Shown here one piece after another: positions 21,400-32,428 of a stretch of DNA of 64,000 nt. Numbering within the stretch: the first letter of the stretch is position 1; the number at the start of each line of letters is the position of its first letter. The position numbers and the translations under genes were made by a program. Under the pieces are notes generated by a model, which worked only from the letters and a program-made list of their open reading frames with translations, was not told the origin of the DNA and searched no databases. The DNA is taken from positions 310,001 to 374,000 of the forward strand of contig JAVXUO010002370.1 of assembly GCA_033065855.1 (NCBI GenBank), in the 5' to 3' direction. The stretch is from Escallonia rubra (Eukaryota; Streptophyta; Magnoliopsida; Escalloniales; Escalloniaceae).

Positions 21400-24300
21400 T
21401 GTGATACCCCGAAAATATTGGAAATTATTCTAACCGCGAGTTTATTTAATTAATGGGGGTTATTGTATTAAGTAGCATTAGGTGGGTGATAATTAAGTAT
21501 TAGGGAGTTAAATAAGGGGTTACTGTGGCCTTGGGGGTTAAAAGGTAATTTTGAAAAGTTAGGGGGCAAAAATGCAATTTTAGAAAATATGGTGAACGAG
21601 ATGCATATTTTATTAAGTAACATCATTTTGATGATAATTAGGTGTTAGGAAGTGAAATGAGGGGTTAGTGTGGTTTTGGGGTCAAAGCGTAATTTTTCAA
21701 AACTAAAGGGGTCAATATGCAATTTTAGAAACTTGAGGGGCCAAAGTGTAAATTCTAAAAGTTTGCAAAATGTGTCACAATTTGGGGAGAAGTCAGCCGA
21801 GTGTCCGCCTCCTGGTTAAATTGAGATGATTAAGTCTCATAAACAATAAAATATTTTGGGGATAAGATTTAATGGAAAGGAAAATATAAAAAGAATTTTG
21901 GGGTGAAAAGTGTAAATAAAAGAAACTCTGGAACACGATTGAAGACCAAGAGCAGAAGGGAACCAGTGGGAAGAAAAAAAAGAAGAAAATAGAGGATGAA
22001 GGAGGAGAAGAAGGGGAAAAAGATAGAACCCTAAATTCATCTGGGTAATCCTTTGATCTTAAACCCTAATTGCAAAAATTGTAAAAATTAGGATGAATTT
22101 TAGTTGAATATGTATAGTGAGTGTGTGTGTGTGTGTGTGTGTGGGTCGGGGGAGAAGAATTGTGATGAATTTGGTTATAACTGATGCGTATGAGAGCTTG
22201 GAATGAAAAAGAAAGAAAATTTTATCAAGATTCCATGTTCGTGCAGTGTTGGTGTGTGTTCTTTGGCTATGGTGAATTGCTTCGAATTGTATGTGTTCAA
22301 TTGGGTGTAATGATGTAAATTAAATGGGTTAGGACATGAATTGGATGTACTATAATGTGTTTAATTGATTAAGATGAGTTATTGAGGGAAATCCTTGCGT
22401 GATTGTGAGATGAGTGTACCCAAATATGAGACTGATTAAAGGAGGAAGAATACATGTGTGTGTGCTGAAGGTGTAATAGTGTGTGTTCGAATTTGAACAA
22501 TAGATGTTTTCGTAGCTAAAAATGAAAATTTAATTAATAGTTTCTAGTCTAAAATTTTAAAAATAGTTAGGTTCAAATTTAGCCAAAGTAAAAAAAGGAG
22601 ACCCTAGTTATTTTTAGGAAATCTACATTATGGAAAAATTTCGTATTTTTTCGAGGTTGGGACAGGGGTTAACCGACGCGAGAATTTTGAAACTTTATAG
22701 TAAAATTTAAAATATCAAACTAGCCCGGTTTTTCATGTGAAACTTTTATGAGAACCCTAAAATTCTGAGACGTTCCATTTCCCAAGATTTTGGGTCATTC
22801 TAGAGTCAGTAGCTATTTTTGGCCGAACAGACTTTTAAGCGCTCGGTCTAGACACCGATTCGGAATTTTTAAGCGAAAATTTTGTAAAATACTTTTTAGC
22901 TCAAAAATGATTTTAGGATGCTTAAAATAACATTTTAAGATGTTTTTGAGATTTTTCTGGTGCCGGAAACCCCCATGGGGCTTTTTGGTAATTTGCCACA
23001 TAAAAGGGGTATTTTGGTAATTTTCCCTATAAATTTTTCTGAAGGACTTTTTAGTCCAATCAGGGGTATAAAACATCCATAGGGTTGTTTTGAAGCAGAT
23101 TTGGGGTAGTGGGAGCGGTAGTGACCATTTGGGGCATTTTGGTAATTTACCACCCAGGGGGTGTTTTGGTAATTTTACCGTGTCGACTCTGAACTTCAGG
23201 GAATGCATTAAATTGAGCATTTGGAGTAACGAGAAGCGGGGAATGGGGTTAGTACCCCTAAATGAGGGGTATCAGCACTAGTGCGGTGCTAGGTTGTGTT
23301 AAAGACCTGGCTGTCGGGTCGGAGTAACCGACCGTTGTAAAATACTGTAAATAATTAATTAGATGGGAGTAGAATAATTGTGTATTTATGTTGTTTAGTG
23401 GCTAACGAGCAAGGTCTTATTTGATTAGGTGACACCGCTCGTGGTGGTTTGAAGTTGCTGGGCTCGTCACTAAAAGCCAACCAGGTAAGGATAATACGGC
23501 TCTATGTATGCTACGAATTTGCTCCTCGTGGCATACCCATCGTTGATAGTGTGTAGTATGATGAATGTTGTATGGTGGATATGAGGTGTCGGCGGTTGTT
23601 GTGCCGATATCTTTCTTAGCTTAAAATATTGTTGAGGTTTGCGACTAGTTTGTTCTCTAGTCCACTCTGTGCATATTATTGGTGTGATTTCAAATAATCA
23701 TGTTGAACCCCGGTCGCGTGCATGACTGGAATTTCTTGTTGAGTAGTTGATTGACCGAGGACATAAGGTGAACCCAGTTCCCTTAGTTCGTCCAGTTGCT
23801 GTGATTTGTGTTTTGTCGATATCGTGGTTCAGGGACAAACACTCTTCATGAGTTCCCTTCTTGTGCTTGATGTCTCTTTTATTTATCTGAGACTGAGATG
23901 AACATCCCGGAGTACGAGACTTTATGTGAAAGGAGGGCTAGTGAAATGTAATCATCGACAAAAAGGATGTAGGGTGCGCGGGTCGAGTCGGTCATGTCAA
24001 TCGATTCTAATCAGTTGGGTCGGTGTCTGCATTGTATTTGATTTTATTATGACGTTAGCGATTTTAATGCCTTGCATTTTATTGATGTTTAATTTGGAAA
24101 TTTAGTGTTCTTGTGCATAGTAGGTCAGTCAGTCGGTTCAGTCAGTCCAGTTTATAAAATGTGGTGATAATGTTGTTCTATTTGGCCTTAACGGTCAGTC
24201 TGGTTAAAGAAAAATATATGTTGCTTGATCGTTAAATTGATGTTGTGTTATCCATTGAACTCTGGATTCCTTATATCGTTGGGGTTGATTATTATTTTTC

Positions 24301-24697
24301 CGAAGATTGTCACTTCGTTGTACGCATTACTCTTCGTATTATCTTTACTGGGCGATTTGCACTCATTCCTTACCTGTAATGTTTCAGGTAGTCAGGGCGA
24401 GGTAGGAGAAACGTCAAGGAAAGGAAAGGAGAAGGCAACCTGATCTGTGAGAAGAAAAGTAAGTCGGTGACATCCGTATTTTGGGATTAGATGTTTTGTG
24501 TAAAAACTTCCGTTGTGCTCATGTTGAGCTTTATGGTGCAAAGTTTTGTAAGGATGACTTTTTGAAACTTTATGTATATATTTAAAGGTGTATCTAGAGT
24601 TTCTTTGTTATCTAGTAGAGTTTGTGATATAGTTATGACCGACAACCCGGACCGACAACCCGGCTCTGGTGACGTCACTAGGGTTGGGGCTGTCACA
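21400..24697 (+). repeat. Solo LTR 1 (Del/Tekay-like chromovirus type), 3.3 kb
   Basis: Begins TGTGATACCCCGAAAA and ends GGGGCTGTCACA, with short inverted ends, flanked by the perfect 5-bp duplication AATTT (21395-21399 and 24698-24702). No internal region, primer site or polypurine tract adjoins it, so it is a solo LTR left by LTR-LTR recombination. It shares long blocks with the LTR at 53294-56478. Assignment to the Del/Tekay lineage rests on length and termini only. A (GT)n run lies at about 22120-22142. Confidence 0.85.
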
Positions 24698-24702
24698 AAT
24701 TT

Positions 24703-25352
24703 TATACCCTTGTTATTTCCTTTTAAATAGACTAGAATAGCCATCTTTTAGATTTAATCCCTTCCCCCCGACCGAGTTTTGGTTTGTAAAGCATAAAAAC
24801 CAAATTTCTAAACCTTCAACTATAAGAAGTTGATTAAGGATTAGAATTCTAAAAAAAAAATAGCTGATTATAATCATAATTTTGTTAGAAGAGGTAATTG
24901 GATTTCAACTAGAAGAAGTTGATTAGGAATAGACTTCTAGAAATTGCAAAACAAGATTTAGGCTGAATCCCCTAAAGTCGGTCAGAACTACGTGATTTTG
25001 ATCCCGACTTATCCAATCAAATGCTTTGGCCACTTGACCCTCATTGTTGAGTTCAAACCAAACTCAGGTTTAGCTTAGGTTTTGTTTTGCTTGTGTTTTT
25101 GGATAAAATTATAAAAATCAAAATAAAATAAGCTAGAGACTTTTTAGGTTATGACGGGGTGCCTAACACCTTCATGTCATATAATTAGTCACCGAGTTTG
25201 AGTCTTTGGTTTCGTATATTAGGAAGCTTTAATTAGACATCTAGAGTCGACTTTAAAGGTATTTTAATTTTCCTTGTTAATTACATAAGTAACTTAAAAC
25301 ATGAGATGGCGACTTGAAAGACCCTAGTTTTTTTCGGATGTGCGTTGTCATA
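24703..25352 (+). repeat. Decayed Tat/Ogre-like gypsy LTR, right part
   Basis: The GGGGTGCCTAACACCTT phrase (about 25155) and the segment before TGGCGAGTTTGCTGGAGA (25353-25370) match the right part of Tat/Ogre-type LTRs and the LTR at 52616-57140 in inverse orientation. The left part of this LTR was probably cut off by the insertion of solo LTR 1. Its own start was not found. Confidence 0.5.
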
Positions 25353-26704
25353 GTGGCGAGTTTGCTGGAGACTAAATTAAGAGGACTAGACTCGAATAAA
25401 CTTTTTTCTGGTTTGTGACAATTTATATTCTTTGATATGTGTTCGAATTTAATTTTCATGTACATATATGTAACGTGTTTGTGCTTTTTTTCTTAGAGAC
25501 CACACACACACGATTATCCCAGTCCCCCGATTTGAGGGTAACAATTTGAACCCTCGAGCTTCTTAGTTGCGAGGCAATTTTCGACAGTGCTCTTACCTCC
25601 AAGGCTAAAGTAACTAGAGCCTTCTGAGTTCTTGTATCGAACAATTTGCACACGTAGCAATGACCAACTATTATTAACTATCGGATTTATGGGTGAGAGG
25701 TATATCATGTAAATTGAGCCAATGGAGTAACTTACACCGAAGACTGAAGCAACGACACACGCCTGGACCAACTTTGGGGATTTCCCCTTAATGAGAGCAC
25801 ATGTCGGTGTTATGGTGTACAAGTTGAGAAACCGGCTGGTAGATGATAAAACGTTGGCTGGTACTCTCAATGAAATGGAGTCACCAAAACAGGACCATGC
25901 TAAACCGCCCGGTATACTTTAACAAGTGCATCAGGTAGTTTAACAAGGGCCACTTTTAGGACTGTGTGAGTTGGACTATATACCCACCCCAAAAATTAAA
26001 AACCCTAAGAATGTACAAGTCTGCAACAATTGTGAAGCCGCAAGCACACATGCTGCCTGATTCAGGCATAGGTACTAGCCAATTCAGCCATACATGTTAG
26101 CCCATTTGGGGTGTACCAACTGATATCATTGAGAGAATAATCACTCCAAAACTTCTCCCTATTAATTAGGCCCATACACCCTTCAGGTGTACCATACGGT
26201 CTAAAGGTATGTTGCTTGGTTTCTTTTGTGGGCCATGTCGTTACACAATTTTTTTTTAAAAAAAAACATATGCATTTTACACAGTTAAGGGTGAAAAAAC
26301 TTGGTATCAGGTTCAAACGAGAAACTAGCTTGCATCCAAATGGCTAATTTCTATCAGCTCAGTGACATCGCCAACATGTTAGGCGCAACGCAAAAAGACT
26401 TACAAGACAAATTTAATGCCTTAGCAGCGCAAGGTGAAAGGTAGAGAGTTAGATCTTCTCAAGGAAAAGTTCCACACAAAATGTGAATGTGAGAAGAAGA
26501 AAGGAGAAGCAGATGAATCAGACCGGCAATATGAGTTTGACGGAAAGGAAAAGTTCGAAACACCATAGTGGAAGTAGAAATTAGTGACGTTAGAATCCCA
26601 AATCGCTTGGATGAGGAGGGCATGATCCCATGGACCTCAGCACCCTCACTTTAGGCCCAGATGGCATACACCCTTAGGTGTACCAGACGGCTTTAAGGTA
26701 CATT
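25353..26704 (+). other. Primer-site and leader of a decayed gypsy element
   Basis: TGGCGAGTTTGCTGGAGA at 25353 resembles the primer-binding region of Tat-type gypsy elements. A leader without readable genes follows. From 26169 a 491-bp unit begins that is repeated next to it: the second copy starts at 26661, is interrupted at 26704 by the Sirevirus and resumes at 38599. Each copy contains a CTTGGTATCAG motif resembling an initiator-Met primer site and a lysine/glutamate-rich gag-like start. No intact gene. Confidence 0.5.
26169..26660 (+). repeat. 491-bp tandem repeat, unit 1
   Basis: Matches the unit made of 26661-26704 plus 38599 to about 39045. The border phrase is CATACACCCTTNAGGTGTACC and the interior shared phrases include CTTGGTATCAG and AAGTTCCACACA. 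The two units differ at many sites, so the duplication is old and clearly predates the Sirevirus. Confidence 0.7.
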
Positions 26705-29700
26705 TGTAGGTCCCTAAATAAACCTAGAGGGGGGGTGAATAGGTGTTTTACAACTTTGAGTATGAATTTAAAATTTGAGATTACAACGTAAAGACAGATA
26801 TAACACTAACAAGTTTAACACAGAGATTTATACTGGTTCGGTCCCACCAGCCTACATCCAGTCCTCGAGCACTCCACACAAGGGAGACCTACTTGAGCCT
26901 TTCACTAAACCAACTAGCTTCGGGTGCTAGCTCAAACCGCAGTACAATTTCTGAAACCCTTCCAAGGTTTCCAACAGATTACAAATGAAAATAGATTTAC
27001 AATTTGAATACAATAAACAAACTCCTTCTTGAGCAGATATTACAATGAAAGTTTAAGACTAAGCCTTCTTAGGTGGGAAGATCTATATCCTTTCAAGAAC
27101 CAAACCAAAGAAGCTTACAAAGAACTTTCTCAAAGGTAAACTCACTCAAAAGACAATAGATAAGAATAAGAGATTGAGATGAGAGAGTTTTTAGGAGTAA
27201 AAAGTTCGCGCAAGAGAAAATGTAATAAATGCTCTAACGGACTCCCTATTTATACAGGAAAGAAATAGTGGACCGTTAAGAAGAAAGGCCAAACAAGAAG
27301 GATTCGACTAAAACATTTTGGCTTCGACTAAAATTCTTGGCTTCGACTGAAAATCTTAGCTTCGACTAAAACATTTGGCTTCGACTGAAAAACTTGACTT
27401 CGATTAAAACATTTGGCTTCGACTGAAAAACTTGACTTCGACTAAAACATTTGGCTTCGACTGAAAGTCTTTGTTAGACCCCTCATATTTAAATGCTTAA
27501 AAAATAATAATAATAAAATTAGAGAGTTTGGGACGTAATGGGTATTTTGAAATTCTATTTGTTTTAGGAATATAAATATATATCTTTTATGTGTCTGATA
27601 GTTACGTACATTCATAGGAGCATACTAAAGCTCAGAAAAATCTCCAGAAAATTCATAGGAAGAGCCTTTTGAGAGTTTGATCATTATTCGAGGTAAGAAT
27701 TTATTTTTGGGTATCGAATTGAGGTTTGTAGTTGGAATCCTTACGAATTTTTGTTATTGTTGGAACCTTAATTATAACTTTTGGGTATATTAATTTTTAG
27801 GGATTTTGATATAATTGATTCAGAAGATCAAAGTTTTGTGATTGAATTGCGCGATCAAAGGTAAGGAATTTACTTTTAGAAATCTGAATCAGTGTTGGAC
27901 CAATTAATCGTATGTTCATAATGATTTATTCTTTCAAATTCAGAAATACCATTGGATTCGAATGATTATATATTTCCTACTGTATTCAATTGTTTTCGTG
28001 TTCATCCGTGCGACGCATCATCTTGTAATCTGTGCATTAGGCTTCGTTTTTCTCCTCTGAAGTGTGTCGTCTAGTGGCTGAAATTTTGCTGATGTTCAGT
28101 CAATTCTTAAGTCAAAATTTTTGTTCAGGTGAATTGTCATCATGACTCACGCTTAGTGGCCGTTCATGGTTTAGCAGTCACTATTTAATATATTATGTTC
28201 ATTCATTTGTCCTCGTATGCTCCGGGTAGTAGTTTGATAACCATGTCCCTCTCTTTCTCATGCTCTTTATCCAACAAATTAACATGTCAGTACTTGTTTG
28301 GACTTATGTTAGAAACTTTTCTCTTCCTATATCATTACTTGTCAATGTTGGAACTGATATTCATGCCAAATCTATTTTGCACCAGGCTTCTCACATGGTC
28401 AGTTTCCATTTGTTTTCTTTAAATTAAATACATTTTATGACAACTCCTTTACCCAGCTTCTCACGTGGTCAATTTCATTGTTTTCTTTGAATGCATTTTG
28501 ACACCTCCTTTACATGGCCACATTCTGGACTCGTGTGAATTTCGATTGTATTGGTTTGGCTTTCTTGAACTTGAATTTCATATTCGTCGCTTTAAATTTA
28601 CTTTTGAAATTTTCGAGATCGCTGATATACCTCATTGAGAGTTTTTATTAATGTCTACGTTTTTTTACTTTCTGCCGTATTGACTTGTGCGAGTGACTCT
28701 TGGTTAGTTGGAGCCACTCGTTAGTTTACATCGTTTAGGACTTTTGGTGTCTCATAAAATACTTTGTTGAACACATATGTAGGTAAGTCTATGAGCCATG
28801 TCACGGTGTATGTGACTACTCTATTTCTGACTTACCCACGTGGATTGGAACGTGGGCTAGCTCAGTGGGATGAGCTAGAGATCGCGATCTTATTTTCTGA
28901 ACCTGCTTTCATGTGTCAGTGATGGCATGTGTGGCCTTATTCTGAATGGCTCTCTAGCGTCTGTCTTTGTACAAGGATGTACTTTTGACATTTTGACATT
29001 CTGTTTTTTTTACGAAAGTATATTTTGGCACTTAAAAAAATCTGTCTCGTATCTGTTCCGTTAGAGTTTTGTACCTCCAAAATTTCGTTCTTCAGACATA
29101 TTTTTTTGTATCCCTTTTGGTTGGTCCGTTGAGCGACCTTACTGGGCATTTGGCTCACTTCCTTACTGTTTTTCTCTCAGGTGATCAGTAAAAAAGGGAC
29201 TGAATTGCAGGGCTAGCTGTGTGATTGAGAGCTAGCAAATTTCATATCAGAGTCAGTATTTAGTAGTTTAGTTTTGCATTAGTTTGGTTATTTTTAGAAA
29301 GTACAATAGGAGGACCTATGTGGATTTGAAATTTGTTTTGGAACTCCGTGTCGGAGTAATTTGGATTACATAAATGTTTAGGTTGCTAAGGCATTTATTG
29401 ATGTATCTATGGGATTAAATTAGTACATGCTCTGAATGACCACTTGGGGAGACATTTTGATATTTTAAGGTTTTTCTGACTATGATTATTTAACATTAAC
29501 GCTCCGAAAATTCGGGGCGTTACATGTCTTAGCTTCGACTGAAAGTCACAGCTTCGACTGAAAGTCACAGCTTCGACTAAAACATTTTGGCTTCGACTGA
29601 AAAACTTGATTTCGACTAAAAATCTTGGCTTCGTTCTTTACTAGAATTTCTGTCAGATCTTTTAAGAAAGACTTAAACAAAAACTAATCAATAAAAAATA

Positions 29701-29879
29701 TACTTCAAGATCTTTCATCTTCGTCTGTAGTCCAAAACTTGAGTCCAACTTTGTCATCCATGTCAAGGTTATGTCTTTGTTTGATTAAGATAAAACCTGA
29801 AATGTTTTATCTTTAATAATATTGTCAGATTAATGCTCGATAAGATAAGTCTGAAATCATCAAAATCAACAAGTCAACA
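26705..29879 (-). repeat. Sirevirus 3' LTR, split by solo LTR 2
   Basis: Pairs with 37355-38593. About 1.12 kb remains when the nested 2.05-kb solo LTR (27472-29524) and its target duplication are removed. The insertion lies in the GACTGAAAGTC repeat field. Confidence 0.9.
27472..29524 (+). repeat. Solo LTR 2, 2.05 kb, nested in the Sirevirus LTR
   Basis: Begins TGTTAGACCCCTC and ends TTCGGGGCGTTACA, with inverted termini like solo LTRs 1, 3 and 4. The candidate target duplication GTCTT stands at 27467-27471 and, one base after the right end, at 29526-29530. It carries the box TTACTGGGCATTTGGCTCA near the right end that is shared with the other three. It is younger than the Sirevirus copy it interrupts. 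Confidence 0.8.
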
Positions 29880-30060
29880 ATCTCCCCCTTTTTTATGATG
29901 ACAATATTAGTTCTAACAATTAAAAAGACATACTCCCCCTTAATCAGTTAACATTCACATAAGAGAATAATAAAAAGAGCATCTCTAAATATTCAACAAA
30001 AGATTTAATACAGATGCACAAAAAGATTGATAGATTAATACATGTTCTCCCCCTTTGTCA
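29880..30060 (-). other. Multiple polypurine tracts of the Sirevirus
   Basis: Read on the minus strand, AAGGGGGAGA-type tracts occur next to the 3' LTR (about 29881-29897) and again at about 29930-29940 and 30046-30058. Repeated polypurine tracts before the 3' LTR are a known Sirevirus trait; only the LTR-adjacent one should prime plus-strand synthesis. Confidence 0.8.
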
Positions 30061-30109
30061 AAGCAAAAAGTGGGGGCAGCCAGGGCAACAAAGAATGAAT
30101 AAATAAAAA

Positions 30110-32199
30110 CTAAGGCCGACGGCGGCGAGAACCCTGTGCAGAGGATGAGGGATCAGCGGGCGGCGGAGCAGACCGACGAGCACCGTGCGCAGAAGAGGGA
30201 TCAGCAGGTGTCGGAGCTGTTGTGGGAACTTCAACTACTTCAACGACGCGAGGAGAGCGCGGTGGTGGAGGGTTGTAAGGAAGATGCGGGTTGAAGAACC
30301 ATTCTTCCCCTTCGTTGCCAGTATGTCGAGAAGGAAAGACATCTGGACGAGTCACCCGAAAACCATGAGCCTGATCGAAGATCTGATGAGCCAAATAGCG
30401 GTTCTGTTCGGTCAGAATGCTCGTGGTGAGATAAGCCTGGCGACGATGATCCTGAAGGGCAGCCTCTTGCTGGCGGTGAAGGTCATGTTGCATCCATGTC
30501 AGACTTTTCAGAATGGGGGTTTGATTTAGAGGGAGAGAGGTGAGGTTAGCGGTAAGGTCATTGAGGAGGTTGTGAAAATCTATTTGGTTTGAGAGAAGCT
30601 GGGCGGAAGAATGTTGAACCGACTGCTGAAGAGCAGCAAGCTCATGAAGAAGAATAGTGTGGTTAGCGGTCATGGAAGCAGCAAGGGTGGTTTGGGATTC
30701 AAGAATGAGCTGAATCGAGGTAGAGATACGAGAAAGAGTATCAGAGAGGTCGGGGTGGTCAGAAGAGAGAAAGTCGTCAAAATTGAAATTGGAGAAGTCG
30801 TTTAGCGGACTAGTGAAGAAGAGATCAGCAGGGTGAGGAGGGGTGGGAAGAGGAGGAACCGAGGTGGAAGGGTCAATAGGAGCAGGGGGTATGAACTGAG
30901 TAGAAGGAGGTGGAGGTGGTGAAAAAGATGGGAAGGAAGCAGAAAGGGGGGCTAAGGGAATTTCAGGAGCAGGGGAGGGAACAGGAATGGAAGCAAAAGC
31001 GGGAGTGGGGGCTGGAACAGATTGGGTGTGGGAAGGGTCGGTGACAGTGATGCGCTCAAGAAGGACAGTGTTGGAGGTGAGATCAGAGCGGATGGCGAAG
31101 TCGGCTCGACGAAGAGAAGTTTCATCGAGAACATGATGACCCGGAAGAGGGATACGTTCCGAGTTAGAGGTAGGCAGGGGGACATGAAAATGTTCAAAGA
31201 TGCGAGTTAACAGAAGGCCGAAGAGAAGATTAGCAGAGGATTTGTTTTTACGGGCATTCATGACGAGCATGATAATGCCTGCAATGTTTAATGGAGAACC
31301 CCGAATGAAATGGGTGAGAAGAATGATGTCTAAGTATGAAAAGGTAGCATAGGAGCCGGAACTGGCCGAGAGATTGTAACAAAGAATAAGGTGGAGAACG
31401 CGATGAAGAGGAGACATGTCACCCAAATTGGGTTTACGGGGTTGAGAAATAGACGGGTCCCCTAAGAGAGTTTGGGTCTATTGGAGTGGAGTAAAAGAAC
31501 TGGTGGTACACCACGTGTTGGTGGTGAAAACAAAGGTAGAGGATTGATTTATAAAACCGAAAATGTGGGCCAAGGTGGTGGCATCAAGACGGATGTGGAA
31601 TCCATTCACATAAGAGGTCAGAAAAGTAGGTGGTTGAGCATTAAAATACAAGTTGGAATAGAACATGCGCACAAGAGCAGGATAATAAGTGGAGGGTGGA
31701 GAGAGAATGGAGAGACAGCCCATTCGCTCAAACAGGGCGGTAACACCAAGTTGAGTCATGAGATTGACATCACTTGGACGACCGAGGATGACTTCCCGAT
31801 TTACGAAATTTGTATAATATGTGATTTGGTCGTCGGCAGTCGGAAAGAAATGGGGAATGTGAAGTATATCGGTAGGGGAAGTATATGGGCAGGTAGGGGG
31901 TGGGCAAGTTGGTGGAGAAGCAGATGAAGAAGAGGCAGCAGGTGGAGGAGGAGGAAGAGGAGGGGTAGGAACTACAGTACCTGAAGTGGACGAAGCAGTA
32001 GATGACAGATGGACAGTTGCAGAGGACGATCGGCTGAAGCAACGGTGGATGTTTGACGGGTGCGACGGCAGGTGGTCGACGGTGTAGCAGCCACATCGGC
32101 AGGCGGAGCATCGGTAGAGAGCGGAGCCCCATCGGATTCGTCGTCAGATTGAATGACAAGACGACGATGATGACTTAGAGGACGTGGGTTGGAGGCCAT
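30110..32199 (-). pseudogene. Sirevirus env-like / plant-specific third ORF region
   Basis: Sireviruses of the SIRE/Maximus branch carry an extra ORF after RNase H. It has been called env-like, though its role is unproven. Here, from the N-terminal side, a serine/proline- and acidic-rich start (about 32199) is followed by a conserved block with LVRMFYSNLYFNAQP and LDATTLAHIFGF (31478-31759). Then come a block with LHRVLHLILCYNLSASSG and TYLDI-like and hydrophobic phrases (about 31150-31410), a proline-rich linker (30800-31050) and a coiled-coil C-terminus (30300-30780). I see no clear signal peptide. The region is broken in two or three places. Confidence 0.75.
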
Positions 32200-32428
32200 G
32201 TGGGTCCTTGGAGTGACAGGTGGACAAGAGAGAGAAGAAGAGAAATAATAGTGAAAACGAAAGACAAACAGTGAAAAAGAGGAACAGTAAAAAGGGAAAG
32301 TGAAAAAGGTGACATATAAATAGGCAGAGAAGTTTCAGTCGACTGAAAGTCATGTTTCAGTCGGCTGAAGGGGTTTGAGTCGACTGAAAGTGGACTTTTA
32401 GTCGACTGAAAGTCTATCAGAGCAAAAA

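Noticed and set aside
22813-23220. 135-codon minus-strand frame
   Set aside because: Within solo LTR 1; repeated PKHPLGGK-like phrases are translations of the repeated GGTAATTTT motif, and the same appears in solo LTR 4.
30185-31927. Plus-strand frames opposite the Sirevirus third ORF
   Set aside because: The minus-strand frames carry the conserved Sirevirus phrases; these are their shadows.
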